From Clostridia bacterium (GTDB taxonomy: Bacteria > Bacillota_A > Clostridia > Oscillospirales > CAG-272): 64,000 bases of DNA. Under the pieces are notes generated by a model that was given only the letters and a program-made list of their open reading frames with translations, was not told the origin of the DNA and made no database searches. Shown piece after piece: positions 17,780 to 26,785 of this stretch. How positions within the stretch are numbered: position 1 is the stretch's first letter; each line of letters opens with the position of its first letter. The stretch is from NCBI GenBank assembly GCA_017462125.1, contig JAFTRQ010000037.1, positions 23,343 through 87,342 of the forward strand, written 5' to 3'. Made by a program: the position numbers and the translations under genes.

Positions 17780-18667
17780 ATGATTTTTGCTTCAAAAACG
17801 CTGATAAACAAGGGTTGGTCGGGCGACAAGAAATACAAGGTCACCACAGCCGACGGAAAGACCTACCTATACCGCGTTTCGCCTGCCGAGCAGTACGAGC
17901 GCAAAAAGCAGGAATACGAATATATGCAAAAGGTAGTGGCACTTGGCATCCCTATGTGTCTGCCCATTGAGTTCGGGCAAAATGAAGAAGGCGTGTATTC
18001 GATCCAAAGCTTTATCGATGGCGGTGATGCCGAAGAAATGATCAAAGGAATGACCGATGATCAGGTCTATTCTTACGGCTTTGAAGCGGGCAGGATATTA
18101 AAAAAGATACATTCGCGGAAAGCCCCCGACGATGTCCCCGATTGGAAACAGAGATATAACGCAAAGATCGACCGTAAGCTGAAAATGTATGCCGAATGCC
18201 CCTTGAAATATGAGCACGGCGACAGATTCGTCGAATTTATCGCGTCCCATAGGCATCTGCTCGAAACCCGTCCTCAATGCTATCATCATGGCGACTATCA
18301 CATCGGAAATATGATGATCGGCAACGATGGCATACTCTATATTATTGATTTCAACCGCTATGATTTCGGTGACCCGTGGGAGGAATTTAACCGCATCGTA
18401 TGGTGTGCGCAGGCGTCTCCAAGCTTTGCTTCGGGGATGGTGGACGGCTATTTTGACAGCAAGCCTCCGATGGAGTTTTGGAAGCTGTTAGCGCTCTATA
18501 TTGCTACAAACACGCTGTCGAGCCTGCCGTGGGCGATCCCGTTTGGTGAAAAAGAGATCGAAACCATGACAAAACAGGCAGAGGAAGTGCTACTTTGGTA
18601 TGATAATATGAAAAACGTTGTGCCGAGGTGGTACTGCGGAAAGGGGAAAGGGGATGAAATATCTTGA
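17780..18667 (+). CDS. Aminoglycoside phosphotransferase (APH) family kinase
   Basis: 295 residues from the ATG at 17780, which follows a run of G residues acting as ribosome binding site. Protein-kinase-like fold. The catalytic loop HGDYHIGNMMI (about residues 174-184) and the metal-binding IIDFNRYDFGDP are clear. The family includes drug, choline, thiamine and sugar kinases; close sequence features of known aminoglycoside-resistance enzymes are not evident, so the substrate is unknown. It overlaps the next gene by 14 bases, which points to a functional pair. Confidence 0.8.
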   Translation: MIFASKTLINKGWSGDKKYKVTTADGKTYLYRVSPAEQYERKKQEYEYMQKVVALGIPMCLPIEFGQNEEGVYSIQSFIDGGDAEEMIKGMTDDQVYSYGFEAGRILKKIHSRKAPDDVPDWKQRYNAKIDRKLKMYAECPLKYEHGDRFVEFIASHRHLLETRPQCYHHGDYHIGNMMIGNDGILYIIDFNRYDFGDPWEEFNRIVWCAQASPSFASGMVDGYFDSKPPMEFWKLLALYIATNTLSSLPWAIPFGEKEIETMTKQAEEVLLWYDNMKNVVPRWYCGKGKGDEIS

Positions 18668-19544
18668 AAGCTTTACTCTTCCTACCGAGGATGATGAGTA
18701 TGCTTATTTATGGTCGAAAAAATTAGGTAAGATCGATATGCAGTGCTATTCAAGCACGAATGTTTATCCCTTCAAGCTTTTCCCGCAAAAGGGTCTTGAA
18801 AGACTTGATTTTGAGCAGGTCACCATTATATACGGTGGTAACGGCTCGGGAAAATCCACGCTTCTCAATCTGATTGCTGAAAAACTCAAGCTGGAGCGTT
18901 CCGCCCCCTTCAATAATACGCCTTATATTGAGAATTATTTGGATTTCTGCCAACACACGCTTTCTTTCGGAAAAAGCGCGCCAAAGGGAAGCGGAATCAT
19001 CACCAGCGACGGTGTTTTTGATTCTCTGCTCGATATTCGCGCGATAAACGAAGGAGTAGACCGCCGCCGAGAGATGCTTTTTGAAGAATACTATCAGAGC
19101 CGTGAGGAAGCGTATCTTTTGCGTGATCTTGGTGACCTTGACGAGTTCAAGCGCAGAAATGAGACCAAGCGGCAGACGAAATCAAGCTACGTTTCCAAAA
19201 GATTGCCAAAAGAGATTAACGGTATGTCAAACGGAGAGACCGCGTATTTGTATTTTACCAAAAGGATAGAGGAAAATGCGCTGTATCTTTTAGACGAGCC
19301 CGAGAACAGCCTTTCGGCAAAGCTGCAAGGTGAGCTCAGAAAATTCATCGAGAATTCGGTGCGTTTCTACGGATGTCAGTTCATAATCTCCACCCACTCG
19401 CCCTTTTTGCTGTCCTTAAAGGGTGCGAAGATCTACGATTTAGACTCTGTGCCCGTACAGGCAAAAAAATGGACAGAGCTTGAAAATATGCGTATCTATC
19501 ACGATTTTTTTGAAGCGCACAGAAATGAATTTGCGGAAAAATGA
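18654..19544 (+). CDS. AAA family ATPase (COG3910-like)
   Basis: 296 residues from the ATG at 18654 inside the end of the kinase gene. ABC-type ATPase with Walker A GGNGSGKST (about residue 61), the signature-like GMSNGE and Walker B ALYLLDEPENSLS, followed by a switch histidine in STHSPF. This arrangement, without membrane domains, matches predicted soluble ATPases related to RecF/OLD-type proteins. Function is unknown. It overlaps sfsA by four bases. Confidence 0.8.
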   Translation: MKYLESFTLPTEDDEYAYLWSKKLGKIDMQCYSSTNVYPFKLFPQKGLERLDFEQVTIIYGGNGSGKSTLLNLIAEKLKLERSAPFNNTPYIENYLDFCQHTLSFGKSAPKGSGIITSDGVFDSLLDIRAINEGVDRRREMLFEEYYQSREEAYLLRDLGDLDEFKRRNETKRQTKSSYVSKRLPKEINGMSNGETAYLYFTKRIEENALYLLDEPENSLSAKLQGELRKFIENSVRFYGCQFIISTHSPFLLSLKGAKIYDLDSVPVQAKKWTELENMRIYHDFFEAHRNEFAEK

Positions 19545-20233
19545 GATATCAAGAAATAAAAAAAGCCAGGTTTCTCTCCCGCCCAAACCGTTTTATCGCG
19601 TATTGCGAAGTGGATGGCGCTTGTGAGACCGTACACGTTAAAAATACAGGCAGATGCCGTGAGCTTTTGGTGCCTGATGCCACGGTTTATCTTTCGGTGT
19701 CCGACAATCCCGCACGCAAGACGAAATACGACCTTGTAGCGGTGGAAAAGGAGACCGACAGAGGCTTATTGCTGATCAATATGGATTCCCAAGCCCCCAA
19801 CGAGGCGGCTTACGAATGGCTCTCTTCCGGCGGCTTGTTCGGAGAGGGCGCCAAGGTGCGCCGCGAGGTCACCTACGGCAATTCACGGTTCGATCTGTAC
19901 GTCGAGCAGGAAAACAGGAAGGCATTCGTGGAGGTCAAGGGGGTGACCCTTGAGAAGGACGGTGTTGCAAGCTTTCCCGACGCACCAACGGAGCGAGGCA
20001 TCAAGCATCTTGAAGAGCTTGTAGCGGCAATGGAGAAAGGATACGATGCCTATATCCTGTTTGTTATACAGATGAAGGGGGTTCACGTTTTCACCCCAAA
20101 CGATGAAACGCACAAGGCCTTTGGAGAGACGTTGCGACACGCGGCAGAGGCAGGCGTGCAAGTATTGGCATACGATTGTACTGTTACCCCCGATGAAATG
20201 ACGGTGGATAATTCTGTAAAAATACGTTTATGA
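19541..20233 (+). CDS. sfsA: Sugar fermentation stimulation protein SfsA
   Basis: 230 residues, the family's full length. The N-terminal OB-like part contains FLSRPNRF and HVKNTGRCRELLVP; the C-terminal part has a PD-(D/E)XK nuclease-like core, with SRFDLYV, AFVEVKGVTL and FPDAPTERG. Named for an effect on maltose metabolism in E. coli; the nuclease fold suggests a nucleic-acid role that is not settled. Coupled to the ATPase upstream (ATGA overlap) and to the flavoprotein downstream. Confidence 0.93.
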   Translation: MRYQEIKKARFLSRPNRFIAYCEVDGACETVHVKNTGRCRELLVPDATVYLSVSDNPARKTKYDLVAVEKETDRGLLLINMDSQAPNEAAYEWLSSGGLFGEGAKVRREVTYGNSRFDLYVEQENRKAFVEVKGVTLEKDGVASFPDAPTERGIKHLEELVAAMEKGYDAYILFVIQMKGVHVFTPNDETHKAFGETLRHAAEAGVQVLAYDCTVTPDEMTVDNSVKIRL

Positions 20234-20244
20234 GAGGTATAAAA

Positions 20245-20862
20245 ATGAAAGTATTGATGATTAACGGAAGCCCTAACGCGCAGGGCAATACGGCGCGTGC
20301 TCTTTCGGAAATGGAGCAGATCTTTGCCGCAGAGGGCATTGAGGTCGAAATTATCCACGTTGGCAACAAAGCCATTCGCGGATGCATGGCTTGTCAGGCT
20401 TGTAAAAAGACGGGAGCTTGCGCGATCGACGATATGGTCAACGAGGTGGCGCAAAAGCTTGCGGAATGTGACGGAGTTGTGCTTGGAAGTCCCGTACATT
20501 ATGCCGGACCCGCGGCAACGTTGGTTGCATTTCTTGACCGCTTGTTCTACAGCAGCAAATCCGACAAGCGTATGAAGGTAGGTGCTTCGGTGGTAATTGC
20601 CCGCCGTGGCGGTTGCGCTTCTGCTTTTGATCAGCTGAACAAGTATTTCACGATCTGCGGTATGCCTGTAGCATCCAGCCAGTATTGGAACAGCGCTCAC
20701 GGAGCGTTGCCCGGACAGGTAGAGGAGGATGCCGAGGGCCTTCAGACAATGCGCACACTTGCCCATAATATGGTATTCTTGATGAAATCCATTGCTCTCG
20801 GTAAGGAAGCGTACGGTCTTCCCGAGCGCGAAAAGCCTGCTCGCACAAACTTTATCAGATAA
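20245..20862 (+). CDS. Iron-sulfur flavoprotein / NADPH-dependent FMN reductase family
   Basis: 205 residues from the ATG at 20245, chosen for the GAGAGG seven bases upstream; an ATG at 20230 overlapping the sfsA stop is also possible. Flavodoxin-like fold with the FMN phosphate loop NGSPNAQGNT (residues 7-16). The compact cysteine motif CMACQACKKTGAC (CX2CX2CX5C, from residue 47) is that of iron-sulfur flavoproteins, which carry a [4Fe-4S] cluster. GSPVHYAGP is the flavin-contact loop. Likely cytoplasmic electron transfer or detoxification; it precedes a peroxiredoxin. Confidence 0.85.
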   Translation: MKVLMINGSPNAQGNTARALSEMEQIFAAEGIEVEIIHVGNKAIRGCMACQACKKTGACAIDDMVNEVAQKLAECDGVVLGSPVHYAGPAATLVAFLDRLFYSSKSDKRMKVGASVVIARRGGCASAFDQLNKYFTICGMPVASSQYWNSAHGALPGQVEEDAEGLQTMRTLAHNMVFLMKSIALGKEAYGLPEREKPARTNFIR

Positions 20863-20883
20863 ACAAAAAATAGGGAGATAGAA

Positions 20884-21339
20884 ATGATCAAGGAAGGAAC
20901 AAAAGCGCCGGACTTTACATTGACAGACAAGGATGGAAATCAAGTGTCGCTGTCTGATTTTCTCGGCAAAAAAGTAGTGCTGTACTTTTATCCCAAGGAC
21001 AATACCCCCGGATGCACACGTCAGGCGTGCGCCTTTGCGGCGGCTTACGAGGGCTTTCGGCAGAAGGACGTTGCCGTGATCGGTATCAGCAAGGATAGCG
21101 TGGCATCGCATCAGAAATTCGCCGAGAAATACGGTCTGCCCTTTGTTCTGCTGTCCGACCCCGACAGAGTGGCAATTGAAGCCTACGGAGTTTGGCAGGA
21201 GAAAAAGATGTGCGGCAAAACCTCGATGGGTGTAGTTCGCACCACCTTTATAATCGACGAGGACGGTAATGTGGAAAAGGTAATGGAAAAGGTCAAGCCC
21301 GACACCAATGCGGCGGAGATACTGAGTTATTTAGGCTGA
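20884..21339 (+). CDS. bcp: Thiol peroxidase, Bcp/PrxQ type
   Basis: 151 residues. Reduces hydroperoxides. The peroxidatic cysteine is Cys44 in PKDNTPGCTRQAC, and Cys49 five residues later is the resolving cysteine of the helix-type PrxQ subgroup. The thioredoxin fold is complete. GGGAGA lies upstream, 21 bases after the flavoprotein gene, so the two are probably co-transcribed and may share a redox role. Confidence 0.95.
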   Translation: MIKEGTKAPDFTLTDKDGNQVSLSDFLGKKVVLYFYPKDNTPGCTRQACAFAAAYEGFRQKDVAVIGISKDSVASHQKFAEKYGLPFVLLSDPDRVAIEAYGVWQEKKMCGKTSMGVVRTTFIIDEDGNVEKVMEKVKPDTNAAEILSYLG

Positions 21340-21355
21340 CCGAAGGGAGAAGATC

Positions 21356-23041
21356 ATGACACTTCACGTAAAGGATTTTATAAAGGACAATGCAAACGCT
21401 ACGCCTGCTTTGGTGGAGGCGATCAATGCGCTCTCGGATGGAGATACGCTGTTGTTTGACGGCGGTGTCTACCACCTTTATCCCGAGGAATCGTACGTAA
21501 AGGAATACTATATTTCCAACAACGATTGGGGAGATAAGCCCATTGCTATGCCGCTGATCGGCAAAAAGAACGTCACCGTAGACGGCGGCGGTGCAGAGCT
21601 GATCTTTCACGGCAAGATGCTTCCTATCGTCATCGACGGCTCGGAGAACGTTGCTCTCAAGGGGATCTCGATCGATTACCATACTCCTCTTTATGCGCAG
21701 GCGAAGATTCTGAAGGCTGATGACGAGGGTATTCTTTTGGAGTTTGACGGCAAGGATTTTCATTGCCGTGTTCAAAACGGAAACTTCTGCTTCTACAGTC
21801 CCGAGGACGGCTGGGAGTGGGAGGTTGAGAGTGCGCTGTCTCTTGAATTTGACGAGCAGGGGCATCCCTCGGCGTATTCGCCCCCTTATTTCCCTTATAC
21901 GGGAAAGCCCAAGGATCACGGCTTTCTTGGCGGAATGTTTCAGGACGTTCAGCTTGAGGAGAAGGGCAAGAATCTCATTATGATGCATTGCCACACAGGT
22001 AAGCATCACACCGTGGGCAATCATTTTATTATGACCTATTCGACCCGCGAGTATCCCGGTATTTTCGTCAACGAAGCCAAGGACGTAAAGCTTGACGATA
22101 TCAAGCTTTATCATACCGCTTCGATGGGTGTGATTGCTCAGATGACCGAAAATATTACACTCAACAAAATCGTTGCCGAGCCGAGAGAGGGAAGCGGAAG
22201 ACTTCTGAGTGTTGCCGCAGATGCAACGCATTTCGTCAACTGCCGCGGAAAGATCACGCAAACCGATTGTAAGTATATCCAGATGATGGACGACGCAGCG
22301 AATATCCACGGTATCTATCATCTTTACGAGGGCAAAAATGCCGACGGAAGCTTGAAGTTAGGATTTGGGCACTTCCAACAGAAGGGCATTCAGACCTACA
22401 GAGTAGGGGATTTGGTGGCTGTTATTGACAGCGAGACCAATGAGGTCAAGGCGCAGGGCGCGGTTGTTGAGGCTGAGCTAGTTTCTCCCGATGAGGTAAG
22501 ACTTCTGCTTGATTGTCCCGTTCCCGAGGCGGGAGAGCATTACGTGGTTGAGAATCTGTCTACCGCTCCGGACGTTTATTTCGCGGATTGTGAGTCGGGA
22601 TATAACCGCCCTCGCGGATTTCTCCTCAGCTCTTCGGGAAAAATCGTCATTGAGAGATGTAAATTTTATAATATGAATCAGGGAATTCAGCTCGCGGGTG
22701 AAATGAAGGATTGGTATGAGTCCGGTTGCGTCAGAGATGTGACTATCCGTGACTGCAATTTTGAAAACTCCGGATATGCCGGCGGTGTGGCAATATATTG
22801 CCGCCCCATACTTCGTTGCGAGACCACTGTTTTCAACGGCAGAGTAGTGGTGGAAAACAATACCTTTACCCAAGCGGAAAAGCGTATATGCGCAATCGAC
22901 CGGTGCGAGGAGGTCATATTCAGAGGCAATCGATTCAAGCAGGATCTGTCTCTGCCCCATAAGCACCCTCACGGTGAGAGCGGCTGCAGCTTTGATCAGA
23001 ATTGTACGGTGACGTTCGAAAACGTGATTTTAGAGGATTGA
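21356..23041 (+). CDS. Right-handed beta-helix glycosidase, GH110-like
   Basis: 561 residues. The N-terminal region (YYISNNDWGDKPIAMPLIGK, then NVTVDGGGAELIFHGKMLP) closely resembles, from memory, the start of GH110 alpha-1,3-galactosidases, which clip terminal galactose from blood group B-like glycans. The middle carries beta-helix coils, and DCESGYNRPRGFLLSSSG near residue 410 is the likely active-site face. No signal peptide is seen, whereas known Bacteroides GH110 enzymes are exported. Starts 17 bases after the peroxiredoxin with AGGGAGA. Family assignment is probable, specificity is not proven. Confidence 0.65.
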   Translation: MTLHVKDFIKDNANATPALVEAINALSDGDTLLFDGGVYHLYPEESYVKEYYISNNDWGDKPIAMPLIGKKNVTVDGGGAELIFHGKMLPIVIDGSENVALKGISIDYHTPLYAQAKILKADDEGILLEFDGKDFHCRVQNGNFCFYSPEDGWEWEVESALSLEFDEQGHPSAYSPPYFPYTGKPKDHGFLGGMFQDVQLEEKGKNLIMMHCHTGKHHTVGNHFIMTYSTREYPGIFVNEAKDVKLDDIKLYHTASMGVIAQMTENITLNKIVAEPREGSGRLLSVAADATHFVNCRGKITQTDCKYIQMMDDAANIHGIYHLYEGKNADGSLKLGFGHFQQKGIQTYRVGDLVAVIDSETNEVKAQGAVVEAELVSPDEVRLLLDCPVPEAGEHYVVENLSTAPDVYFADCESGYNRPRGFLLSSSGKIVIERCKFYNMNQGIQLAGEMKDWYESGCVRDVTIRDCNFENSGYAGGVAIYCRPILRCETTVFNGRVVVENNTFTQAEKRICAIDRCEEVIFRGNRFKQDLSLPHKHPHGESGCSFDQNCTVTFENVILED

Positions 23042-23054
23042 AACGGAGAGAACA

Positions 23055-24665
23055 ATGAAGGTTTGTATCATTCAACCGCCGTATTCGACGGACTATTCAA
23101 AAATTGACGAATATTTCAATTGGCAGCTTGATGCCCTTGCAAAATGCGATGAAGCTATGGATATAATCGTCCTGCCCGAAAGCTGTGACGTACCCTGCCT
23201 TGCGAAAAAGCAGGAGGACTTTCTTGCGGCGGTGGACAATTATCGCGACAGAATCGCCGATGCCGCTTGTGAGACAGCAAAAAGGTGCAATTCTATGGTC
23301 TTTTTCAATGCCTCGAGCGAGGGGCTGAAAAACACTACCTTTGCTGTCGACCGAGAGGGCAATATCGTTGGAAAATACGATAAACAACACCCCGTTTGGT
23401 CGGAGATCGCCGAGCGAGGACGTGACGGAAAATATTCCTTTGAGTTTTCAGAGCCGTATATCGTCGAGATTGAAGGATTTCGGTTTGCATTCCTTACCTG
23501 CTACGATTTCTATTTCTACGAGATCTATGCAAATATCGCAAGATATAACGTGGACTTCATCATCGGTTGCTCCCATCAGCGAAGCGACACCCACGAAGCG
23601 CTTGAGACCATAACGAAATTTTTGGCATACAATACCAATTCCTACGTCCTGCGCGCGTCGGTCAGCATGGGCGAGGATTCGCCCCTTGGCGGCTGCAGTA
23701 TGATCGTGGCTCCCACGGGTAAGGTGCTTTGTAATATGCACAGTGAGATCGGTATGCGTACCGTGGAAATCGATCCCAAGGATAAATATTACAAGCCCGC
23801 AGGATTCGGAAGCCCGCTTTCCGCCCATTGGGAGTACGTGGAAAAGGGAAGAAGACCCTGGAAATACCGTCAGGGTGGCAGCGGTATCGTTCCTTACGAT
23901 AAATGGATGGAATATCCTCGTCTTTGCGCGCACCGCGGCTTTAATTCGATTGCGCCCGAGAACAGTATGCCTGCCTACGGAGCGGCAATCGGTATGGGCG
24001 CCCATGAGATCGAGTTTGACGTTTGGGCAACAAGCGACGGCGTGCTGGTATCTCTCCACGACGCGATCCTTGACCGCGTTTCCGACGGCTGGGGAGCTAT
24101 CTGGGATCGAGATCTTGCGTATTTCAAAAACTGCGATTTCGGAAGCGTTTACAGTGAAAAATATAAGGGCCTTAAAGGTGCTACCTTCGAGGAGATCCTG
24201 AAGCGGTTTGCGGGCAGAGCGATTATGAATATCCACGTGAAAATATGGGATATGATACGAATCAGCACCAATAAAAGCATTGACCCGAAGCTCTGTGAGA
24301 TAGCCGCTCTCATCAAAAAATATGACTGCGAAAAGCACGTGTATTTTATGTCCACCAATACCGAGATGCTCTGTAAAATGCGCGAGCTTTTACCCAATGC
24401 AGGCTATTGTCAGGGCGCGGGTGAGGGCAACGCGAAAATGGTTGAAGCGGCGATTGACAATCGCTTTGATAAGGTGCAGTTCGTCAAAGATAGCCCCTAT
24501 TCCAAGGAGCTTATCGATAGATGTCACGAAAATGGCATCAGATGCAATATGTTCTGGTCGGATGACCCCGATGAGGCTCGTAAATTTTTGGAAATGGGGA
24601 TCGATTGTATACTTACAAATGATTATCAAAGAGTTTACGACGGCGTGAAAGACGTATTAGATTAA
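23055..24665 (+). CDS. Carbon-nitrogen hydrolase fused to glycerophosphodiester phosphodiesterase
   Basis: 536 residues, two enzymes in one chain. Residues 1-270 form a nitrilase-superfamily domain with the Glu42-Lys110-Cys149 triad (VLPES, KYDKQHP, LTCYDF). Residues 285-536 form a GDPD TIM barrel with HRG at 293-295, Glu320 and Asp322 in EIEFDVWATSDG, and His335 in SLHD. Nitrilase-type domains split amides or transfer acyl groups; GDPDs split glycerophosphodiesters. No signal peptide is visible. It lies 13 bases after the GH110-like gene. The ribosome binding site is GGAGAG. Confidence 0.85.
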   Translation: MKVCIIQPPYSTDYSKIDEYFNWQLDALAKCDEAMDIIVLPESCDVPCLAKKQEDFLAAVDNYRDRIADAACETAKRCNSMVFFNASSEGLKNTTFAVDREGNIVGKYDKQHPVWSEIAERGRDGKYSFEFSEPYIVEIEGFRFAFLTCYDFYFYEIYANIARYNVDFIIGCSHQRSDTHEALETITKFLAYNTNSYVLRASVSMGEDSPLGGCSMIVAPTGKVLCNMHSEIGMRTVEIDPKDKYYKPAGFGSPLSAHWEYVEKGRRPWKYRQGGSGIVPYDKWMEYPRLCAHRGFNSIAPENSMPAYGAAIGMGAHEIEFDVWATSDGVLVSLHDAILDRVSDGWGAIWDRDLAYFKNCDFGSVYSEKYKGLKGATFEEILKRFAGRAIMNIHVKIWDMIRISTNKSIDPKLCEIAALIKKYDCEKHVYFMSTNTEMLCKMRELLPNAGYCQGAGEGNAKMVEAAIDNRFDKVQFVKDSPYSKELIDRCHENGIRCNMFWSDDPDEARKFLEMGIDCILTNDYQRVYDGVKDVLD

Positions 24666-24672
24666 ATGACAA

Positions 24673-24710
24673 AACAGATCCCGACGATATCCGTCGGGAT
24701 CTGTTTTTTA
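24673..24710. terminator. Bidirectional terminator between convergent genes
   Basis: Perfect 14-base stem AACAGATCCCGACG/CGTCGGGATCTGTT (24673-24686, 24692-24705) followed by a T-run on the plus strand and TTTTG on the minus strand. It lies between the convergent nitrilase-GDPD and sialidase genes. Confidence 0.9.
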
Positions 24711-24792
24711 TACTTCACCGCGAATGATTTTTGCCATCTCTGCGCTGAGGATCTTTCTATTATCGTCGTCAACGAGGCTGAAGCGGTTTCTG

Positions 24793-25800
24793 TCATTTTT
24801 GGGGTAATGGGGTAGAATATATACGGTCAATTTCAAATACTTCAAAGAACAGCTCGAAGGGGCACCAGACCGCTTTGCCGTCCTGGTGAGATACGACCGT
24901 TTTTTCGTAAAGGACGCAGAGCTTGTCGCCAAGCAGGGCTATGTCGGAGTAACCGCCAAGCTCGGAAACAAGGATACTGCGGCAGCTTTTAAAAAGGTCG
25001 TTCGACACTTTGACAGTCAGATTCCTTCTTTCCGACACAGAATCGCAATTTGAATGATAAATCACCCCGTTTCGGTCCGTCATACTACCCATACAGATTG
25101 GGTCGGGCAGATTCTCTTCAAAGCGGAGATCGTGCCACAGAGAAATACCGTCCGCGCTCTTTGCCAAGGCTCTCGTTCTGATTTCTCCCTCGTGACGAAT
25201 CGAAATGAGGACCTCGCCCTCGTTTGTGATTGCCAAAGCGCATTCGCTGGGATTGCGAAGCTCGTTCTCAAATATCCGCTCGCCTAATTTCCAGCTCTCG
25301 CCTCCGTCGTCGGAATAGAGGGTTGAAATGAAGGACGGACGGTGCGCTTTCGCATCCTGTTGATTGCAGGCAAACCAAATAGGGATAAGAAGTCTTTGAC
25401 CGTGAACGATTCCGTGTCCGGGACCGACGGCGACAGCGTTGAAAAAGAAATCGACATGATCTTCAAAATCAACTCGGATAGCATCACCAAAGCTCTTTCC
25501 GTCATCCGTACTGACGCATTTCCAAATTTCTTTATAGTTTTTGCAATATAAAAAGATAAGCTTGTGGCCGCATATGAGCATAACGGGGTTGTTCAACGTG
25601 CATCCGCCGCTTTTGATCAAAAGAACCGTTTCCCAAGTGTTGCCGAAATCCTCGCTTCGGGATATCTTTATATCGATATCCGCCCAATCGCTTCCGCTTC
25701 TTCGACACTCGCAATAGCGGAGCAGACTTCCGCCATCGGTCGCCACGATTCCGGGGATTCTGAAATCGGTGTATTCTCCCGCAGATCTTTCAACGATCAT
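24793..25800 (-). CDS. Sialidase-like BNR-repeat protein, 3' end probably frameshifted
   Basis: 335 residues from the ATG at 25800, 17 bases after the GDPD gene, with GGAAG upstream. Six-bladed-propeller sialidase features: FRIPG with the conserved Arg14, and Asp boxes SEDFGNTW (49-56), STDDGKSF (97-104) and SDDGGESW (163-170). The frame stops at 24793. The next frame stays open from there to a TAA at 24708-24710, right beside the terminator, and reads sensibly (HYPKNDRNRFSLVDDD... and ending MAKIIRGEV). The switch point is a TATATA tract at 24817-24823. Loss of one TA unit would explain it; the intact protein would have about 364 residues. Cytoplasmic. Confidence 0.75.
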   Translation of the reverse strand: MIVERSAGEYTDFRIPGIVATDGGSLLRYCECRRSGSDWADIDIKISRSEDFGNTWETVLLIKSGGCTLNNPVMLICGHKLIFLYCKNYKEIWKCVSTDDGKSFGDAIRVDFEDHVDFFFNAVAVGPGHGIVHGQRLLIPIWFACNQQDAKAHRPSFISTLYSDDGGESWKLGERIFENELRNPSECALAITNEGEVLISIRHEGEIRTRALAKSADGISLWHDLRFEENLPDPICMGSMTDRNGVIYHSNCDSVSERRNLTVKVSNDLFKSCRSILVSELGGYSDIALLGDKLCVLYEKTVVSHQDGKAVWCPFELFFEVFEIDRIYSTPLPQK

Positions 25801-25817
25801 TTCCGTCACTTCCAATC

Positions 25818-26546
25818 TTAAATTCTTCCCAATACCTTCATCAGCGGTACGGGATCGTTTGCGGTGATAAGGTCTGCACCGCGCTCGATGCAAAGCTTTA
25901 CGTCGGCTTCATTGTCGGCGCAATACATATGCACGGGCATACCCTTGTCAACGTAGAATTTACAGAGCTCACTTCGAACGAACATCATAGAAAGCCCGAT
26001 CTCCTCATAATACTCGTAGGATTCAAACTCTCCCATCTGAATATCGGGGTATCCCATCGTTTTGCCGTTGTATTTTTCCTTGATGTAACGGATGATGCGG
26101 CCGTTGAAGGCGTAGAAGTAGCAACGGTCGAAAACACCGTATCGCTTTAACAGCTCCACGGTCAGATCAACGGTCTCCTCGGTGTATTCCTTGATCTCGA
26201 CGCCAAACCAGATATCGGGGCGCCTTCTCTCTGCCAACTGCAGAGTCTCCTCGAGAGTGGGAACTCCCACACCGCGGCCCTTGAAAGCGGCTCCGAATTT
26301 TGCCTCGTAGCACGCATCCAATTTCTTGACCTCCTCATAGGTCATGTCGCGCAAATGCCTGTTGACGCCGCAGGTGCGCAGACAATTTCCGTCGTGCATC
26401 AACACAGGCACCTTGTCGCTTGTCAGCCATACGTCGAATTCAAAGGCGTCAACGCCAAGATCCATAGCGGCTTCAAAGGAAATCAGAGTATTTTCGGGAT
26501 ATTTGGCGCAGTAGCCTCTGTGCCCTTCAACGATTATCTTTTTCAT
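25818..26546 (-). CDS. Glycerophosphodiester phosphodiesterase
   Basis: 242 residues from the ATG at 26546, which follows AAGGAG. Single GDPD domain: GHRGYCAKYPENT holds the catalytic His-Arg-Gly and the PEN metal motif; FEFDVWLTSD and LMHD complete the active site; EIKEY lines the barrel. No signal peptide, so cytosolic. It heads a two-gene operon with the sialidase-like gene. Confidence 0.92.
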   Translation of the reverse strand: MKKIIVEGHRGYCAKYPENTLISFEAAMDLGVDAFEFDVWLTSDKVPVLMHDGNCLRTCGVNRHLRDMTYEEVKKLDACYEAKFGAAFKGRGVGVPTLEETLQLAERRRPDIWFGVEIKEYTEETVDLTVELLKRYGVFDRCYFYAFNGRIIRYIKEKYNGKTMGYPDIQMGEFESYEYYEEIGLSMMFVRSELCKFYVDKGMPVHMYCADNEADVKLCIERGADLITANDPVPLMKVLGRI

Positions 26547-26587
26547 ATGGAATCTCCTTATAGACAGGCCGGTATAGCCTTTTTTTA

Positions 26588-26616
26588 AGTATATCACCTC
26601 AATTTTCATTTGTCAA
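26588..26616 (-). promoter_or_regulatory. Sigma-A promoter of the GDPD-sialidase operon
   Basis: On the minus strand TTGACA, a 17-base spacer and TATACT, about 40 bases before the GDPD start. Confidence 0.85.
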
Positions 26617-26709
26617 TAGCGGGAATAGCCGTTTTGCCGCCTTTAGCGGCTGTTTTTGTAATATGCGGCAGGCTGAAATTATTCACTCACGGAAATTGTG
26701 CAAAACCTC

Positions 26710-26738
26710 TTGCAAAACACGCGTTTTTATACTATAAT
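26710..26738 (+). promoter_or_regulatory. Sigma-A promoter of the alpha/beta hydrolase gene
   Basis: TTGCAA, a 17-base spacer and TATAAT. Divergent from the GDPD promoter. A GCCGC-CTTTA-GCGGC hairpin with a T-run (26636-26657) lies between the two promoters and may insulate them. Confidence 0.75.
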
Positions 26739-26785
26739 TAATATATTCCGACAAAGATCAAATAAAGTGAAAGGTGTATGTTGAA

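Noticed and set aside
17780..18667. Aminoglycoside resistance gene
   Set aside because: Only the general APH-family catalytic motifs are seen; the family has many housekeeping kinases and no resistance-specific signature is evident.
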